Shown here one piece after another: positions 43,147-51,018 of a stretch of DNA of 64,000 nt. The translations under genes were made by a program, and so were the position numbers. The stretch is taken from positions 62,001-126,000 of the forward strand of contig CAZWXD010000001.1 in assembly GCA_964638035.1 (NCBI GenBank). The letters are read 5' to 3'. Under the pieces are notes generated by a model, which saw only the letters and a list, made by a program, of their open reading frames with translations, searched no databases and was not told the DNA's origin. The first letter of the stretch is position 1; each line of letters starts with the position of its first letter. The DNA is from JAGGAG01 sp964638035. Lineage in GTDB: Bacteria; Gemmatimonadota; Gemmatimonadetes; Gemmatimonadales; GWC2-71-9.

Positions 43147-44427
43147 GTACACCGGCACCCCGAGCAGGATCAGCGCCGCTCCCCGGAGCGCGTTGGCGGG
43201 GGCGGCCAGCACCGAGCCCACCACCACGTAGAGTGCAGCCGCGACAAACAACCCGGTGCAGAGCCACCACACCGGGGCCCGGAAGCCCTGCGCTGGTGAC
43301 GCCCCATCGCGGCGCCGGTAGATGATCAGGGTGGCCGCCGTGAGCCCGAAGAAGATCCAGTCCCCGAACACCACATAGTCCAGCAGGGCCCCGTACGAGC
43401 CCGAGAGCACCAGCACTGACGACCACGCGCCCTGCGCCACGAGTGCCACGTGCGGCGTCCGGAAGCGTGGGTGCAGGCGGGCAACCGGCTCCAGGAAGTG
43501 GCCGTCGGCTGCCATGGCCTGGCAGACGCGGGCGTTCGCCGAGATGGCGAGGTTGGCGAACCCGAAGGTGGAGACCGCGATGCCGAGGGCGATGAAGGTG
43601 CGCCCGGCAGGTCCCAGCAGGAGCTGCATGGAGTCGGCAGCCGGTGCGGTGCTGAGGGCGAGCCCTCCGGGTCCGAGGGCCCCGAGGTAGACCAGGTTGG
43701 CGAGCACGTAGACCAGCACCACGATCCCCACACCGGCGATCAGGGCCCGCGGCAGGTTCCTGGCTGGCGCCACGATCTCGGCGGCCAGGAAGTTGGTCTG
43801 CTGCCAGCCGCCGTATGCGAAGAGGACGGGAACCAGGGCCCCTGCGAGGGCCAGGGCCGGGTGGCCAGGCACCGGCGCCCCCGGGGTGACTGGCAGTGTC
43901 CCGGCAAGGCGCGCCCCGAGGCCCCAGGCGATGAGCACCCCGAGCGCCAGCAGCTTGAGCGCGGTGAAGAGGGTGGTGGTGATGGCGCTCTGCCTGATGC
44001 CGAGGACGTTCAGTGTGGTGAGCAGGACAATGGCGGAGAGGGCCAGCGGTCCGGTGAGGGCGGGGCTCGCACCTGCCACCGCCAGCGCATAGCTGGCAAA
44101 CGTCATGGCGACGGCCGCTATGGCCCCGGAGCCAATCACCAGCAGGATGGTCCAGGCGTAGAGGAAGGCCGGCAGGCTGCCCCAGGTGTCGCGGAGGTAC
44201 ACGTACCCTCCGCCGGCCTCGGGCTGGCGCGCTCCCAGCTCGGCGAAGATGAGGGCGCCGAGGATGGCCACGACGCCGCCCAGCAACCAGGCTGCCATGA
44301 TCAGCCGGGTAGAGCCGGCACGGGCGGCCACCACCGATGGGTTGAGGAAGATCCCCGAGCCGATAATGCCCCCGACCACGAGCATCGTGGCCTGGGGGAG
44401 GGTGACACGCGGGACGTAGGACGGCAT
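43105..44427 (-). CDS. APC-superfamily amino-acid permease
   Basis: A 440-residue protein with about 12 helices. TM1 motif VVGGIIGSGIFLNPS (17-31) is the APC/LAT substrate-binding turn. Further matches: GGYVYLRDTWGSLPAFLYAW and FAYGGWQQTNFLAAEIVAPARNLPRAL, the conserved TM6-linked loop. It should take up or exchange amino acids or amines. Substrate not determined. Confidence 0.88.
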   Translation of the reverse strand: MPSYVPRVTLPQATMLVVGGIIGSGIFLNPSVVAARAGSTRLIMAAWLLGGVVAILGALIFAELGARQPEAGGGYVYLRDTWGSLPAFLYAWTILLVIGSGAIAAVAMTFASYALAVAGASPALTGPLALSAIVLLTTLNVLGIRQSAITTTLFTALKLLALGVLIAWGLGARLAGTLPVTPGAPVPGHPALALAGALVPVLFAYGGWQQTNFLAAEIVAPARNLPRALIAGVGIVVLVYVLANLVYLGALGPGGLALSTAPAADSMQLLLGPAGRTFIALGIAVSTFGFANLAISANARVCQAMAADGHFLEPVARLHPRFRTPHVALVAQGAWSSVLVLSGSYGALLDYVVFGDWIFFGLTAATLIIYRRRDGASPAQGFRAPVWWLCTGLFVAAALYVVVGSVLAAPANALRGAALILLGVPVYLWRRGRRDHRVQR

Positions 44428-44463
44428 GGTGTCTCCGCGGTGTGAGCGGGGGCGGAAACAAAA

Positions 44464-44485
44464 CGGGGAGCCCGAGGGCTCCCCG
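44464..44485 (-). terminator. Rho-independent terminator of the ompA-like gene
   Basis: On the minus strand a 9- to 10-bp stem (CGGGGAGCC / GGCTCCCCG) is followed by TTTTGTTT. It lies 30 bases beyond the OmpA stop. Confidence 0.8.
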
Positions 44486-44513
44486 CCTTGTCACTGGACC
44501 ATCAGGTGTGTGC

Positions 44514-45935
44514 TTACTGCCCAACCACCTTCAGCACCACCCGGCGGTTCTTCTCGCGTCCGTCGCGGGTCTTGTTGTCCGCGATCGGCTCGCTCGGGCC
44601 ATAGCCCTTGTACGACATGCGGGTGATCGGGACGCCCTGGGAGACCAGGTAGTCCATGACCGCCTTGGCACGGGCCGTCGACAGCCGCTCGTTGGTGCGC
44701 AGGCTACCGGTGTTGTCGGTGTGGCCCTGCACCTCGAGCATGAGGTCGGGTGACACACCGGGGAGCGCCGTGTTGATGCGCTCGGCCTCGCCCCGCAGGA
44801 CCGCCCTGGCGTTCGGCGAGAGCCGCGACGAGCCGCTCGCGAACGTCACGCCGCCAAGGATCTTGAACCCGCCCTCGTCGAAGATGAGGCGGCAACCAAC
44901 CGCGTCGACCTTGTCACCCGGCTTGGTGCTCGGGCACTTGTCGCGGCTGTTCGGCACGCCATCGCCGTCGTCGTCGAGCTGGTCAGGCGAGCAACCGTTC
45001 GCGTCGACCGAGGCACCGGCCGGCGTGTTCGGGCACTTGTCTGCCGGGTTCGGCACGCCGTCCTTGTCGTCATCCGACGGGCAGCCGGTCGCGTCGACCG
45101 GGACACCGGCCGGCGTGTTCGGGCACTTGTCGAGGGCGTTGTTCACGCCATCGCGGTCATCGTCCTTCTGGGAAGCCGAGCAGCCGTTGGCGTCAACCGT
45201 CTCGCCAGCCGGGGTGTTCGGGCACTGGTCGCGCTCGTTGACGACGCCATCCTTGTCATCGTCGAGCGGCACCGGGCAGCCCTTCTCGTCAACCACGGTG
45301 CCAGCCGGCGTGGCCGGGCACTGGTCGAGCTTGTCCGGCACCCCGTCGCCATCGCTATCACGCGGCTTTTCCTTGGGGAAGAGCACGCCGATGCCGGCCT
45401 GGAGGCCCCAGTTCCCGTCCTTGTCGGCGCCGGAAAGCGCCGTCGCGGGGTTGGAGAAGTAGTCGTACGTGCCGTCGATGCGGGCCTGCACCATGCCGCC
45501 CACGCCGAAGCGCATGCCGATGAGGCCGCTCGGGCCGCTCTCGTTGGTCTTGAGCGTCGTGCCTTCGACCGCATCGCCCGAGTACTTGTTGTAGGCATAG
45601 CCGGCGCCGATGATGAACGCCACGGGACGCGCGTTGATGTTGTACTCGAGCAGCGCGCGGCCACCCATGTTGGTCACCTTCTGGTCGAACCGCGCCGGAT
45701 GGGTGAGGCTGGTCGAGCGGGTCGGGACCCAGTGACCCTGCGCCTCGATCTCCAGGTTGCGGACGATGAAGAAGCCGAGCCGTGCACCAGCGCCCGCCTT
45801 GTTCTGCAACTCATAGCTCGTCCCGTACCAGGTCTGGCGGCCGAACACACCGAGTTCCACCGTGCCCCCCTTCTGGGCAACGGCGGGGGCGGCCATGAGG
45901 GCAAGGGCCGCGGCGGACACGTACAACGATCGCAT
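44514..45935 (-). CDS. OmpA-family outer membrane protein with TSP3 repeats
   Basis: Start MRSLYVSAA at 45935 gives 473 residues and a signal peptide cut after AVAQ (about 21). Residues 22-190 form an eight-strand OmpA-like barrel. Residues 193-348 hold five calcium-binding TSP3 repeats (DSDGDGVPDKLDQCP and four similar). Residues 360-473 form the OmpA C-terminal domain with NTGSLRTNERLSTARAKAV, which binds peptidoglycan. It links outer membrane to cell wall, with a rigid Ca2+ linker. It has its own promoter and terminator, so is monocistronic. Confidence 0.92.
   Translation of the reverse strand: MRSLYVSAAALALMAAPAVAQKGGTVELGVFGRQTWYGTSYELQNKAGAGARLGFFIVRNLEIEAQGHWVPTRSTSLTHPARFDQKVTNMGGRALLEYNINARPVAFIIGAGYAYNKYSGDAVEGTTLKTNESGPSGLIGMRFGVGGMVQARIDGTYDYFSNPATALSGADKDGNWGLQAGIGVLFPKEKPRDSDGDGVPDKLDQCPATPAGTVVDEKGCPVPLDDDKDGVVNERDQCPNTPAGETVDANGCSASQKDDDRDGVNNALDKCPNTPAGVPVDATGCPSDDDKDGVPNPADKCPNTPAGASVDANGCSPDQLDDDGDGVPNSRDKCPSTKPGDKVDAVGCRLIFDEGGFKILGGVTFASGSSRLSPNARAVLRGEAERINTALPGVSPDLMLEVQGHTDNTGSLRTNERLSTARAKAVMDYLVSQGVPITRMSYKGYGPSEPIADNKTRDGREKNRRVVLKVVGQ
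44892..45359 (-). repeat. Five TSP3-type calcium-binding repeats in the OmpA-like gene
   Basis: Each unit is about 29-33 codons with D-D-D-x-D-G-V-x-N at the start, a D-x-C-P-x-T-P-A-G centre and a V-D-x-x-G-C end. The DNA is repetitive but diverged, which argues for old duplication and selection on the protein. Confidence 0.85.
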
Positions 45936-46012
45936 GGATACTCCAAGACAGGGGTGCTGTGCTGATTGTGAACAAGCCGATGCACCGGCTTGCGCCGGTT
46001 TCGACCGGGACA

Positions 46013-46040
46013 AACATACGTGCACCATCAGATAGGTCAA
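46013..46040 (-). promoter_or_regulatory. Promoter of the OmpA-like gene
   Basis: Minus strand TTGACC (46035-46040), 16-base spacer, TATGTT (46013-46018). The leader of about 70 nt contains an ACCGGC-TTGC-GCCGGT hairpin at 45984-45999. Confidence 0.6.
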
Positions 46041-46143
46041 TAGTGCCAACGAGTTTCGTACGTGACCGTCATCACGTTGTCACGCGGTTCCGATGGGGCC
46101 CGCCGGCGCCTGGCCGGTGGCTCCAAGGCTCGGCGTGCCAGGC

Positions 46144-46172
46144 TTGACGAACAGTTCAGCCAGTGATAGTTT
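46144..46172 (+). promoter_or_regulatory. Promoter of the marR operon
   Basis: TTGACG (46144-46149), 17-base spacer, TAGTTT (46167-46172). The start point would be near 46179, only 14 bases before the first in-frame ATG. Confidence 0.5.
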
Positions 46173-46177
46173 AGTTC

Positions 46178-46188
46178 TTGATTTTCAA
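46178..46188. promoter_or_regulatory. Candidate MarR operator at the marR transcription start
   Basis: The palindrome TTGA-TTT-TCAA covers the predicted start point. MarR proteins usually bind such sites in their own promoters. The half-site is short, so this is tentative. Confidence 0.35.
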
Positions 46189-46192
46189 TTGG

Positions 46193-46648
46193 ATGATGCT
46201 TATGGCGGGATACGACGGCACGGAACGGGAGCGGTTGGCGCTCCGGACCTTTGTGCGCCTGGTGCGCACGGCCGGCGCAGTCGGGGGCGCGGTACACAAG
46301 GACCTGGCCCGACACGCGCTGACCGAGAGCCAGTTCGGGGTCCTCGAGGCCCTTTTGCACCTGGGGCCGCAGCAGCAGAACGCCCTCGCCACCCGCATCC
46401 TCCGGAGCAACGGGAACCTGACGCTGGTGGTGGACAACCTCGAGCGGCGCGGCCTGGTGCGCCGGGAGCGCGTCCCGGGCGACCGGCGATGCATCCAGGT
46501 TCATCTCACGCCCGCGGGTGAGGCACTGATGGCGGGCCTGTTTCCGGCGCATGCCGCCCGCGTGGCAGCCGCGTTCGACCCCCTGACCGAAGAGGAGCAG
46601 CGGGAGCTGGTGCGCCTGTGCCGGCGCCTCGCACAGCAGGAACCATGA
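46193..46648 (+). CDS. MarR-family transcriptional regulator
   Basis: The protein has about 151 residues. Starts at ATG 46193, 46196 and 46202 are all possible. The upstream TTG at 46178 would lie at or before the predicted transcript start. The winged helix is clear: LTESQFGVLEALLHLGPQQQ, LATRILRSNGNLTLVVDNLERRGLVRRERVPGDRRCIQVHLTPAG. The arrangement with a ring-cleavage dioxygenase and a hydrolase resembles MhqR of Bacillus, which senses quinones. Likely autoregulated. The next gene overlaps by four bases. Confidence 0.88.
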   Translation: MMLMAGYDGTERERLALRTFVRLVRTAGAVGGAVHKDLARHALTESQFGVLEALLHLGPQQQNALATRILRSNGNLTLVVDNLERRGLVRRERVPGDRRCIQVHLTPAGEALMAGLFPAHAARVAAAFDPLTEEEQRELVRLCRRLAQQEP

Positions 46649-47619
46649 CGCAGACTGGCATTCACCACATTACGGCGATCTCCGGCGAGCCGCGGCACAC
46701 CGTGCACTTCTACCGGGACACCCTTGGCCTGCGGTTGGTCAAGCGCACGGTGAACTTCGACGACCCCGGCACCTGGCACCTCTACTTTGGCGACGAGTCC
46801 GGCCGTCCGGGCTCCATCCTGACCTTCTTCCCCTGGCCTGGCGGACACCGGGGTCGGGTGGGCGCTGGCCAGGCAGCCGTCACCAGCTACCGTGTCCCGG
46901 TGGGGTCCATCGGGTACTGGGCCGAGCGACTGGGTGCCCGCGGGATCGCGTTTGAGGCCCCGGTTGGGCGCTTCGACGAGCGGGTGCTGGCGTTCCGTGA
47001 CCCCGATGGCTTGTTGCTGGAACTGGTGGCGGCTGGTCCGGATCCTGGCGGGCCATCCATTTCCGGCAGCAGCGTGCCCAGCGAGTTCGCCATCCGCGGG
47101 TTCGGGGGTACCACGCTCTGGACGGACGGTGCAGTGCCCGCCACCGAGGCGGTGCTCGAGACGCTGGGATTCCGGCTCCTGGGCGAGGAGGACGGGCGGC
47201 GGCGGTTCACCGGGACGGCCCCGACTGGCCAGGTCGTGGACCTCCGGCGGGTGGACGGCTTCTGGCGCGGCGCCGGTGGGGTCGGGACGGTGCATCACGT
47301 GGCCTTCAGGGTTCCTGACCAGGCGGCCCAGCTCGAGCTGCGCCAGGCGCTGGTTGGCACCGGTGTGCAGGTCACCCCGGTGATTGATCGCCAATACTTC
47401 CACTCGGTGTACTTCCGGGAGCCGGGGGGCGTGCTCTTCGAGGTGGCCACCGACCAGCCCGGGTTCCTGGTGGACGAATCGCTCGCGGAACTGGGCTCCG
47501 GACTCAAGCTGCCGCCGCAGTACGAGTCGCAGCGGGATGCCATCGCGGCGCACCTGCCGCCGCTGGAGCCGGGCCCGGACCTGGCAGCGGTGCCGGCCGG
47601 GAATGAGTCCGGTGCCTGA
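46645..47619 (+). CDS. VOC-family ring-cleavage dioxygenase (MhqO-like)
   Basis: A 324-residue protein with paired VOC (glyoxalase/dioxygenase) domains, starting MTQTGIHHITAISGEPRHTVHFYRD. Metal-ligand candidates are His8, a His in TVHHVAFRVPD (about 222) and Glu in GGVLFEVATDQPG (about 270). It matches the hydroquinone/quinone dioxygenases such as MhqO, PcpA and LinE. The ATG overlaps the marR stop (ATGA). Reaction: probably oxygen-dependent cleavage of a hydroquinone. Confidence 0.85.
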   Translation: MTQTGIHHITAISGEPRHTVHFYRDTLGLRLVKRTVNFDDPGTWHLYFGDESGRPGSILTFFPWPGGHRGRVGAGQAAVTSYRVPVGSIGYWAERLGARGIAFEAPVGRFDERVLAFRDPDGLLLELVAAGPDPGGPSISGSSVPSEFAIRGFGGTTLWTDGAVPATEAVLETLGFRLLGEEDGRRRFTGTAPTGQVVDLRRVDGFWRGAGGVGTVHHVAFRVPDQAAQLELRQALVGTGVQVTPVIDRQYFHSVYFREPGGVLFEVATDQPGFLVDESLAELGSGLKLPPQYESQRDAIAAHLPPLEPGPDLAAVPAGNESGA

Positions 47620-48283
47620 CGCCCTGGCCACCCCCCATCGGTTCGTCGGGGGCGATCCTGCCCTGCCGACGTTGCTGCTGCTGCATGGAACCGGTGGCTC
47701 GGAGGACGACCTGCTCCCGCTGGGGCGGGCCGTGCTGCCCGGCGCCGCCCTGCTGAGCCCGCGGGGCACCGTGCTGGAGCACGGACAGGCCCGCTTCTTC
47801 CGCAGGCTGGCCGCCGGGGTCTTCGACCAGGACGACCTGCGCGCGCGTACCGATGACCTGGCCGCGTTCATCGCGGAGGCTGCGGCGCACTACGGCATTG
47901 ACCCGCGGCGCGTGGTGGCACTCGGCTTCTCCAACGGCGCCAACATCGCCGCGAGCCTCCTCCTTCGCGGCACCGGCCGGCTGGCCGGTGCCGTGCTCCT
48001 GCGACCCATGGTGCCGTTCGAACCCGACCAGCTCCCCGACCTCACCGGTGTTCCCGTCCTGCTGGCGGCGGGGCGCATGGATCCCATGGTGCCGGCGCCG
48101 CTCACCGAGCGCCTTGCCGCGCTGTTGGGTGCGGCCGGAGCCAGTGTGGAGACGGTGTGGCATCCTGGCGGTCACGGGCTGGTGCAGGGTGACGTCACGG
48201 CGTCGTCGGCGTTCCTGCAGGGGGTGGTCGGCAGGAAATTCGGCGTTTCTTCGCTATCGGATGGGCGGGGGCTGGGCGAATGA
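47603..48283 (+). CDS. Alpha/beta hydrolase, carboxylesterase/MhqD type
   Basis: Start MSPVPDALA at 47603 gives 226 residues and a 17-base overlap with the dioxygenase gene. Motifs: LLLLHGTGGSEDDLLPL (about 25-40), nucleophile elbow VALGFSNGANIAASL with Ser, acid in AAGRMDPMVP, His in WHPGGHGLVQ. This is the phospholipase/carboxylesterase group that includes MhqD. With the MarR and VOC genes it forms a three-gene quinone-stress-like operon. Confidence 0.85.
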   Translation: MSPVPDALATPHRFVGGDPALPTLLLLHGTGGSEDDLLPLGRAVLPGAALLSPRGTVLEHGQARFFRRLAAGVFDQDDLRARTDDLAAFIAEAAAHYGIDPRRVVALGFSNGANIAASLLLRGTGRLAGAVLLRPMVPFEPDQLPDLTGVPVLLAAGRMDPMVPAPLTERLAALLGAAGASVETVWHPGGHGLVQGDVTASSAFLQGVVGRKFGVSSLSDGRGLGE

Positions 48284-48313
48284 TGGGACACCACTTCACC
48301 GCGGAGTCAGCCC

Positions 48314-48607
48314 ATGTCCCTGGTGGCACTGGATCATGAGCGGCACAGCCGGGCAGACCGGCTCCTGCAGGACATCGCACGACGGCACGGCCTCCCGGCA
48401 GCAGACATCGACGACTATCCCGAACTGGACCGGTTCCTCGTGGCCTTCGTGCCGGAGGCGAGCACCACCTTCGCGGCGGCCCACGCCGTCGAGGTCTCGT
48501 TTGCCGGCACGATGAGCACTGCACTCAAGGTGCTCCGGCGGGCGGTGGACGAGGCCGACGACAGTGGGGCGGCCGCGTACATCCACGACCTCGACGCCGG
48601 CGGCTGA
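48314..48607 (+). CDS. Small hypothetical protein
   Basis: A 97-residue acidic protein, no signal peptide or membrane segment. Segments LLQDIARRHGLPAADIDDYPELDRFLVAFVPEA and FAGTMSTALKVLRRAVDEADD look helical. I do not recognise it. It lies 30 bases after the hydrolase and 104 bases before argG, and could be in either unit. Confidence 0.45.
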   Translation: MSLVALDHERHSRADRLLQDIARRHGLPAADIDDYPELDRFLVAFVPEASTTFAAAHAVEVSFAGTMSTALKVLRRAVDEADDSGAAAYIHDLDAGG

Positions 48608-48674
48608 TTCCCGCACCACCGGCGCGCGGGCATCGCGGGGGCGCCAGGCGGGCCCCCGCACGCATGTCCGCCAG

Positions 48675-48711
48675 TTGACGCAGTGCCAACCGTATTGCAT
48701 GTTTATGCATT
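48675..48711 (+). promoter_or_regulatory. argG promoter with ARG-box-like palindrome at the start codon
   Basis: TTGACG (48675-48680), 17-base spacer, weak -10 CATGTT (48698-48703). Over the -10 lies ATTGCAT-GTTT-ATGCATT (48694-48711), an 18-bp palindrome with the layout of ArgR boxes (TNTGCAT-4-ATGCANA like), followed by a third half-site TATGCAA that includes the ATG. The start point would fall at the ATG, so argG may be leaderless. ArgR is encoded at the end of the operon. Confidence 0.65.
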
Positions 48712-49920
48712 ATGCAATCCAGCACACCCGTCGTCCTCGCCTTCTCCGGCGGCCTCGATACCTCCTGGTGCGTTCCCTGGCTGGCGCAGCGGGGCCATGC
48801 CGTCCACACTGCCTTCGTCAACACCGGCGGCACCACCCCCGGTGAGCGGGCGGCCATCCGGCGGCAGGCGCTCGCCGTCGGTGCGGTGCAGCACCACGAG
48901 GTGGATGCCCGCGCCGCGGTGTACGAGCGGTTCGTGCGCTACCTCATCCAGGGGAACGTGCTGCGCGGCGAGGTGTACCCGCTGAGTGTCGCCGCCGAGC
49001 GGACGCAGCAGGCCATCTCGGTGACCGAGGTGGCGCGCACCCTCGGGGCCCGCGCCGTGGCGCACGGGTCCACCGGTGCCGGCAACGACCAGGTGCGCTT
49101 CGACGTGGCGTTCCGCGTCCTGGCGCCCGACCTCGAGATCATCACGCCGATCCGCGAGACCGGGCTGCAGCGGTCGCAGGCCATCGCCGACCTCGAGGCC
49201 CGCGGCCTGCCGGTGCCGGCGAAGGCGAGTGCGTACAGCATCAACCGCGGGCTGTGGGGCACGACCTACGGCGGCGGCTGGACCCACGACACCTGGGCTG
49301 GCCCGCCGGATGAGCTCTTCGAGCCCCCCGCGGACGCCCCGGCCCGGCACGAACTGGTGATCGGCTGGGAGCGCGGCGTGCCCGTGTCCCTCGATGACGA
49401 GCCCCTGGCCCCCGCCGACCTCATTGACCGACTCGGCGACCTGGCCGCCACCTACGGCGTGGGCCGCGGCATCCACGTGGGGGAGACCGCGCTGGGCATC
49501 AAGGGCCGCATCGGCTTCGAGGCCGGTGCCGCGCTGCTCCTCATCCAGGCGCATCGCGAGCTGGAGAAGCTGGTGCTCACGAAGTGGCAGGTGTTCTGGA
49601 AGGACCAGCTCGGCCGCTTCTACGGCGACCGGTTGCACGAGGGCCATTACTTCGACCCCGCGCTGCGCGACATCGAGGCGCTCATCACCAGTTCGCAGCA
49701 GCGGGTCACTGGCGAGGTGCGTGTGCGCCTCGCGGCGGGCCGCGCCCAGGTCACCGGCGCGCGCAGCCCCAGTTCGATGATGGACCGCGCCGTGGCCACC
49801 TACGGCGAGGAGAACCGCCTGTGGACGGGCGACGAGGCGCGCGACTTCGCCCGCGTCTCGGCCATTCCGGAGCTGCTGGCCCGGCGCGCCGGCAGCGCCG
49901 GCACCCCGACTGCCCCGTAG
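48712..49920 (+). CDS. argG: Argininosuccinate synthase
   Basis: A 402-residue enzyme joining citrulline and aspartate with ATP. The PP-loop is LAFSGGLDTSWCVPWL (9-24). Other matches: AHGSTGAGNDQVRFDVAF (near 120) and SAYSINRGLWGTTYGGGW (about 174-191). The overall form is close to Bacteroidota argG. There is no Shine-Dalgarno; the ATG directly follows the ARG box. First gene of the arg operon, 10 bases before the P-loop gene. A typical argG is 400 residues, so full length. Confidence 0.95.
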   Translation: MQSSTPVVLAFSGGLDTSWCVPWLAQRGHAVHTAFVNTGGTTPGERAAIRRQALAVGAVQHHEVDARAAVYERFVRYLIQGNVLRGEVYPLSVAAERTQQAISVTEVARTLGARAVAHGSTGAGNDQVRFDVAFRVLAPDLEIITPIRETGLQRSQAIADLEARGLPVPAKASAYSINRGLWGTTYGGGWTHDTWAGPPDELFEPPADAPARHELVIGWERGVPVSLDDEPLAPADLIDRLGDLAATYGVGRGIHVGETALGIKGRIGFEAGAALLLIQAHRELEKLVLTKWQVFWKDQLGRFYGDRLHEGHYFDPALRDIEALITSSQQRVTGEVRVRLAAGRAQVTGARSPSSMMDRAVATYGEENRLWTGDEARDFARVSAIPELLARRAGSAGTPTAP

Positions 49921-49930
49921 TGGAGGTCCC

Positions 49931-51016
49931 ATGCTGACGACCCGGGTGAAGCTCGACAAGATCTCCTCCTCGACCCGCAACGCGGCGCTGGCGAGCGAGG
50001 TCATCGTAGGCCACGACATCGTGGCGCAGGAGGGCTACGTGCTCGCCGTGCGCATCCTGGCCGACAAGTCGACCTACAACGAGGTGGAGGACCTGGGCGG
50101 GCGCATGGTGAAGCTCCGGGCCGGCGACGTGCTCGCGGGCACGCTGGGCACGCGGCGCGCGCTGCGCGGCTATGCCGGTGTGGTGCCACCGCGCATAGCG
50201 GTGGGCGACACCATCGAGGTGCTCAACCTCGGTGGCGTGCTGGGGAAGTGCACCTCGGCCAACCCGGACATCGGGCCGCCGTTCAAGGCCGAGGTGCTGG
50301 GCGCAGTGCTCACCTTCCCGGAGCTGGGCGACCGGGTGGGTCGGCCGGCGCACATCCGCGACCAGGCGGTGCCGACGGCCGAGACCCTCGTGTGCGACGT
50401 GCCGGTGGTGTACGTGGCCGGCACGTGCATGAATGCCGGGAAGACGGTGGCGGCGACCGAGCTGGTGCGGGGCTTCTTCCGCCAGGGCATGCGGGTGGCC
50501 GCGGCCAAGCTTACCGGCGTGTCGCTCATGCGGGATGCGCTCTCGATGCGCGATGCCGGCGCGGCGGCTGCGCTCACCTTCAACGACATCGGCATCGCCA
50601 GCACTCATGCCGGCGTGACGGTGGCGAGCGCCAAGGGCATCTTCAACCGGCTGGTGCAGGTGCGTCCTGACGTGATCGTGGCCGAGCTGGGCGACGGCAT
50701 CCTGGGCGAGTACGGGGTGCAGGACATCCTGGCTGATGCGGAGCTGGCCGCCGCCGGCGCCGCCTGGGTCATGGCGGCCCCCGACCCGGTGGGCTGCTGG
50801 GGTGCGAAGGCACTCATGGCGGAGCGTTTCGGCCTGCCGGTCACTGTCTTCACCGGGCCGGCCACCGACAACGAGGTGGGCCGCGACTACGTGAACGCGG
50901 AACTCTCGCTGCCCGCGTTCAACGCCCGGCGCGAGGCTGACAAGCTGGTCGCGGTGGTGCAGGCCTCGGTGGCGCAGTGGCGCGCGACGCGCCCCGCCGA
51001 ACTGACGCTCGCCTGA
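49931..51016 (+). CDS. Unrecognised P-loop NTPase in the arginine operon
   Basis: A 361-residue protein after a GGAGG site. Residues 1-155 form a beta-rich domain with LRAGDVLAGTLGTRRALRGY and IAVGDTIEVLNLGGVLGKC. Residues 158-361 are a dethiobiotin-synthetase/CobQ-like P-loop domain: Walker A GTCMNAGKT (164-172), AAKLTGVSLMRDALSMRDAG, then VIVAELGDGILGEYG (Walker B-like). It would bind ATP and act on a small molecule. It is locked between argG and argC (2 bases to argC). No known arginine enzyme has this fold. Family and substrate not recognised. Confidence 0.75.
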   Translation: MLTTRVKLDKISSSTRNAALASEVIVGHDIVAQEGYVLAVRILADKSTYNEVEDLGGRMVKLRAGDVLAGTLGTRRALRGYAGVVPPRIAVGDTIEVLNLGGVLGKCTSANPDIGPPFKAEVLGAVLTFPELGDRVGRPAHIRDQAVPTAETLVCDVPVVYVAGTCMNAGKTVAATELVRGFFRQGMRVAAAKLTGVSLMRDALSMRDAGAAAALTFNDIGIASTHAGVTVASAKGIFNRLVQVRPDVIVAELGDGILGEYGVQDILADAELAAAGAAWVMAAPDPVGCWGAKALMAERFGLPVTVFTGPATDNEVGRDYVNAELSLPAFNARREADKLVAVVQASVAQWRATRPAELTLA

Positions 51017-51018
51017 CC

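Noticed and set aside
44892..45359. Repeats resembling a CRISPR array
   Set aside because: The units are about 90-100 bases, diverged, in frame, and encode TSP3 motifs inside an OmpA gene; no cas genes nearby.
50400..50700. DUF1611 family for the P-loop gene
   Set aside because: DUF1611 proteins, as I remember them, have a different Walker A surrounding (C-G-T-D-C-A-V-G-K); the fit is only to the general P-loop fold.
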